DNA of 8,115 nt from Clostridia bacterium (GTDB lineage Bacteria > Bacillota > Clostridia > Oscillospirales > CAG-272): positions 1 to 8,115 of the forward strand of contig JAKSPV010000061.1 of the NCBI GenBank assembly GCA_024404475.1, written 5' to 3'. Position numbers and translations under genes: made by a program. Every line of letters begins with the position of its first letter. The first letter of the stretch is position 1. Below are positions 5,932 through 8,115 of the stretch, one piece after another. The notes under the pieces are model-generated. The model ran no database searches. It was not told the DNA's origin and was given only the letters and a program-made list of their open reading frames with translations.

Positions 5932-6864
5932 ATGGAACTCACCGGACGCTTTGCGCCGACGCCGAGCGGCTATCTGCACCTCGGCAACGCCTTCTGCGCG
6001 CTTGTCGCGTTCCTCTCGGTCAAAAGCCGCGGCGGGCGCTTTCTTCTGCGCGTCGAGGACCTTGACCGCGTCCGGCTGCCCGACATGCCGGAGCGCACCG
6101 CGGCTCTCCTTTGTGACCTCGCGTGGCTCGGCATCACGTTCGACGGCGGTCTCGACCCGTCGGACTACCAGTCTGCGCGCGGCGACGTCTACGCCGCCGC
6201 GATCGAAAAGCTCCGCTCCCGCGGGCTCGTCTACCCCTGCTGGTGCTCCCGCGCGGAGCTCCACGCCGCCACGGCGCCGCATCTTTCCGACGGGCGCTAC
6301 GCTTACAGCGGCACGTGTTACAAGCGATTTCTCCGCGGTGATCCGCCGGACAAAAAGCCGCCGGCGCTCCGCGTTCACGTCCCGGACGAGACTGTCGGCT
6401 TCGACGACCTCATCGCCGGGCATTACGAAGAAAACCTCACGCTCGGCGGGGATTTCATCGTCCGCCGCTCCGACGGCGTTTTTGCGTATCAGCTCGCTGT
6501 CGCCGTTGATGACGCCCTGACCGGCGTCACCGAAGTGGTGCGGGGGCGCGATCTGCTCTCGTCCACGCCCGCCCAGATCTGGCTCCTCCGGGAGCTCGGG
6601 CTGCCCGTGCCGCAGTATGCGCACATCCCGCTCCTCACCGCGCCGGACGGCAGACGCCTCTCCAAGCGCGACGGCGACGATTCGCTCGCGTCCTATCGCG
6701 AGCGGGGCTGCCGCCCCGAGGACGTCCTCGGCCTCCTCGCTGCCGCGGCGGGACAGACCGACCGGGCAGAGCCCGTCTCGATGGCGGAGCTGCTTGCCTG
6801 CTTTGACATCACAAAAATTCCGAAAACCGACGTCGCCGTGGGCACGCTCCCGCCGCGCATTTGA
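5932..6864 (+). CDS. gluQ: Glutamyl-Q tRNA(Asp) synthetase
   Basis: Truncated paralogue of glutamyl-tRNA synthetase. Known members activate glutamate without tRNA and attach it to queuosine at the wobble position of tRNA-Asp. At 310 residues it has the class Ic catalytic core but no anticodon-binding domain (GltX is about 480). The core has RFAPTPSG (6-13), a HIGH-type HLGN (16-19) and a KMSKS-type RLSKRDG (242-248). Zinc ligands fit the GluQ pattern: C103, C105, Y125, C129. The chosen ATG at 5932 has AAGGAGG at 5919-5925 and puts RFAPTPSG at the usual distance from the N-terminus. An in-frame ATG at 5812 would add 40 residues encoded by the repeat and lacks a good ribosome site. It heads a four-gene run. 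No convincing promoter is visible in 5805-5918, so it may depend on read-through or a weak promoter. A minor, discriminating GluRS is the alternative. Confidence 0.9.
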   Translation: MELTGRFAPTPSGYLHLGNAFCALVAFLSVKSRGGRFLLRVEDLDRVRLPDMPERTAALLCDLAWLGITFDGGLDPSDYQSARGDVYAAAIEKLRSRGLVYPCWCSRAELHAATAPHLSDGRYAYSGTCYKRFLRGDPPDKKPPALRVHVPDETVGFDDLIAGHYEENLTLGGDFIVRRSDGVFAYQLAVAVDDALTGVTEVVRGRDLLSSTPAQIWLLRELGLPVPQYAHIPLLTAPDGRRLSKRDGDDSLASYRERGCRPEDVLGLLAAAAGQTDRAEPVSMAELLACFDITKIPKTDVAVGTLPPRI

Positions 6865-6876
6865 AAGGATGTTTTT

Positions 6877-7476
6877 ATGGAAAACGAAACGAGCCGTAAA
6901 ATGACCTTTTCGACCGAAGCCGATCCGGCGCTGCTCGCGCAGCTGCGGGAAGCGGCGGCTGCCGCCGCCGCAGAGCTGATCGCCGCGGCAGGCATGAGAC
7001 CCGGGCAGATCCTCGTCGTCGGCTGCTCCACGAGCGAGATCGTCGGCAGCCGGATCGGCACCGATTCCAACCTCGCGGCGGCGTCTGCCGCCTTCGGGGC
7101 GATCCGAGACGCCGCGGACGCGGCGGGCGTGTTCCGCGCGGCGCAGTGCCGCGCGCATCTGAACCGCGCGATCATCGTCTCGCGGGCGGCTGTTCCCTTT
7201 GCCGACCCCGTGAACGTCGTTCCCCAGCCGAAGGCGGGCGGCTCGTTTGCGACGGCGGCTTATAAAGCGCTGCCGGACGCGGTGGCTGTCGAGCACATCC
7301 GCGCGGACGCAGGACTTGACATCGGCGGGACGCTGATCGGGATGCACCTGCGCGAGGTGGCCGTTCCCGTGCGGCTCTCCCGCGCAAAGATCGGCGAGGC
7401 GAACGTCCTCGCGGCGCGGACGCGCCCGAAATGCATCGGCGGCTCCCGCGCCGTCTACGACCCCGAACTCATGTAA
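6877..7476 (+). CDS. UPF0340 / DUF436 (YwlG-like) protein of unknown function
   Basis: Soluble 199-residue protein of the UPF0340 family (B. subtilis YwlG; TIGR01440), about the normal length plus a short N-terminal tail. Recognisable blocks, in order: GQILVVGCSTSEIVGSRIGT (about 43-62), the CRAHLNRAIIV region (about 90-100), VNVVPQPKAGGS (about 112-123), VEHIRADAGLDIGGTLIGMH (about 138-157), and RTRPKCIGGSRAVY near the C-terminus. No signal peptide or membrane segment is seen. An alanine-rich helix occupies about 22-38. No catalytic function is established for the family as far as I know, and I do not propose one. It starts 12 bases after the gluQ stop, with AAAGGA at 6864-6869, so it is very likely co-transcribed. 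A second ATG at 6901 is in frame but has no comparable ribosome site. Confidence 0.9.
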   Translation: MENETSRKMTFSTEADPALLAQLREAAAAAAAELIAAAGMRPGQILVVGCSTSEIVGSRIGTDSNLAAASAAFGAIRDAADAAGVFRAAQCRAHLNRAIIVSRAAVPFADPVNVVPQPKAGGSFATAAYKALPDAVAVEHIRADAGLDIGGTLIGMHLREVAVPVRLSRAKIGEANVLAARTRPKCIGGSRAVYDPELM

Positions 7477-7491
7477 GGAGGGACTTATCAA

Positions 7492-7800
7492 ATGCCCATT
7501 CTGATCGTATATCTTGCCGTTCTGCTCGTCATGAGCATTGTCACGCTGATCCTTTTCGCCGTCGATAAGAAGCGCGCCCAGCGCGGCGCTTCCGGTGCGG
7601 AACGCCTGCCGGAGCGGACGCTCCTTCTGGCAATGTCGTTCGGCGGTGCCGCCGGCGGCCTTATCGGGATGTACGCGCTCCGCCACAAGACGGACAAGCG
7701 CGGTAAATTCCATTTTCTCCTGTCGGTCTGGACGGCCGTCGTTCTCCAGCTCGGCGTCCTCGTGTTTCTGATCGTCTTTGCAGCGGGAGGTATCAAGTGA
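7492..7800 (+). CDS. DUF1294 small integral membrane protein
   Basis: A 102-residue membrane protein with three hydrophobic stretches: about 2-23, 44-62 and 74-98. A basic loop (DKKRAQR) follows the first. The DUF1294 signature is visible: DKKRA, then R-x-PE near 38-41, then a Gly-rich segment (SFGGAAGGLIGMYALRHKT), then KRGKFHF. The function is unknown; some relatives are fused to a cold-shock domain, which is absent here. The ATG at 7492 is preceded by AAGGAGGG at 7475-7482, which overlaps the stop codon of the upstream gene. That implies one operon and possibly coupled translation. Length is typical for a stand-alone member. Confidence 0.9.
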   Translation: MPILIVYLAVLLVMSIVTLILFAVDKKRAQRGASGAERLPERTLLLAMSFGGAAGGLIGMYALRHKTDKRGKFHFLLSVWTAVVLQLGVLVFLIVFAAGGIK

Positions 7801-7958
7801 TGAAAGAGAGAAGAAGAATGCAGCCGCGCCGCGCGCCGGCCGAGTCGTCGCATCCGAAAAAAACGTTTTGGGAGCGCTTCGGGCTCTACCTCACGAGTCT
7901 TCTGGCGTCGCTCCTCTTCGCGGCCGTCTGGGTCGTGATCGTCCTTCTGTCGAAATAA
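7800..7958 (+). CDS. 52-residue single-pass membrane protein, unknown
   Basis: A small gene whose ATG overlaps the TGA of the DUF1294 gene by one base (TGATG, 7798-7802), with GGGAGG at 7785-7790 at good spacing. The product is 52 residues: a strongly basic N-terminus (MKERRRMQPRR), a hydrophilic stretch to about residue 22 including FWERFG, then one hydrophobic helix (about 29-50) and a short SK tail. The positive-inside rule predicts a cytoplasmic N-terminus. I recognise no family. Start-stop overlap, ribosome site and composition make it a credible gene rather than chance, and suggest it works with the DUF1294 protein. An internal ATG at 7818 is a less likely start. Confidence 0.72.
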   Translation: MKERRRMQPRRAPAESSHPKKTFWERFGLYLTSLLASLLFAAVWVVIVLLSK

Positions 7959-8085
7959 AAGAAAAGCCGCTCCCGGTTAGCGACAGCCCGATAAGGATGT
8001 TTTTCGGGATGTGGATTTTGTACGGCAAAATCCGATGCTCGTTATAGATGTAGACAAATCAGAATTTGTAAAGGAGTTTTGTCAT
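7959..8085. promoter_or_regulatory. Intergenic spacer with two perfect inverted repeats before the last gene
   Basis: GGATTTTG (8013-8020) and CAAAATCC (8026-8033) form an 8-bp inverted repeat around TACGG. ACAAAT (8054-8059) and ATTTGT (8064-8069) form a 6-bp repeat around CAGA, two bases before the AAGGAG ribosome site. Between them TATAGA (8043-8048) is a possible -10, but the only -35 candidate (TTGTAC, 8018-8023) is weak and 19 bp away. No T-tract follows either repeat, so they look more like operator or leader structures than terminators. There is also no convincing terminator for the upstream operon. Confidence 0.4.
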
Positions 8086-8115
8086 ATGCCGTCACCGGAA
8101 AAATTCAGAGAATCC
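8086..8115 (+). CDS. Start of an unidentified gene, cut by window edge
   Basis: An ATG at 8086 with a well-spaced AAGGAG at 8071-8076 opens a frame that stays open to the window end: ten codons, MPSPEKFRES. This is too little to name a family. The gap from the preceding gene, the AT-rich upstream region and its inverted repeats suggest a separate transcription unit. Confidence 0.6.
   Translation, partial: MPSPEKFRES

Noticed and set aside
5800..7713. Long open frame on the minus strand across gluQ, UPF0340 and DUF1294
   Set aside because: Antisense shadow of three recognisable genes. It has low-complexity Arg/Ala/Glu composition and no ribosome site or family match.
7987..8008. CCCGA/TCGGG hairpin as terminator of the gluQ operon
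   Set aside because: The stem is only 5 bp, the loop is 12 nt, and no T-run follows it.
7778..8047. 89-codon plus-strand frame overlapping the end of DUF1294 and the small membrane gene
   Set aside because: It starts inside the DUF1294 gene, lacks a suitable ribosome site, and is out of frame with the 52-codon gene, which has the start-stop overlap and the membrane-helix pattern.

Overview
The window looks like the chromosome of a GC-rich member of the Clostridia, probably an Oscillospiraceae-type gut or rumen anaerobe. The evidence is a single-chain pyruvate:ferredoxin oxidoreductase, strong AGGAGG-type ribosome binding sites, a T-box leader in front of an aminoacyl-tRNA synthetase, and dispersed palindromic intergenic repeats. 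The lineage is inferred; nothing in the window fixes a genus. All genes lie on the + strand.

Layout. (1) 1-3024: the 3' five-sixths of nifJ (pyruvate:ferredoxin oxidoreductase). (2) 3025-3324: gene-free. It holds one copy (minus orientation) of a palindromic repeat, a strong GNRA-loop terminator at 3100-3131, and a 112-bp hairpin cassette bounded by 29-bp inverted repeats. (3) 3325-3723: a near-consensus sigma-A promoter, a compact T-box riboswitch with a threonine ACC specifier, and a further ~110-nt structured leader. (4) 3724-5703: thrS. (5) 5704-5931: gene-free, with a weak hairpin, a strong hairpin, and a second copy of the palindromic repeat in plus orientation that ends next to the gluQ ribosome binding site. 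(6) 5932-7958: a tight four-gene run: gluQ (tRNA-Asp queuosine glutamylation), a UPF0340/DUF436 protein, a DUF1294 membrane protein, and a 52-residue single-pass membrane protein that overlaps its upstream neighbour. (7) 7959-8115: a spacer with two inverted repeats, then the first ten codons of another gene.

Functionally the window joins central anaerobic carbon metabolism (pyruvate to acetyl-CoA plus reduced ferredoxin) to translation genes: ThrRS under tRNA-Thr control and a tRNA-modifying synthetase paralogue. No defence system, prophage, CRISPR array or biosynthetic cluster is visible. The most unusual material is non-coding: the covarying palindromic repeat pair, the four-hairpin cassette, and the extra folded segment between the T-box terminator and thrS.
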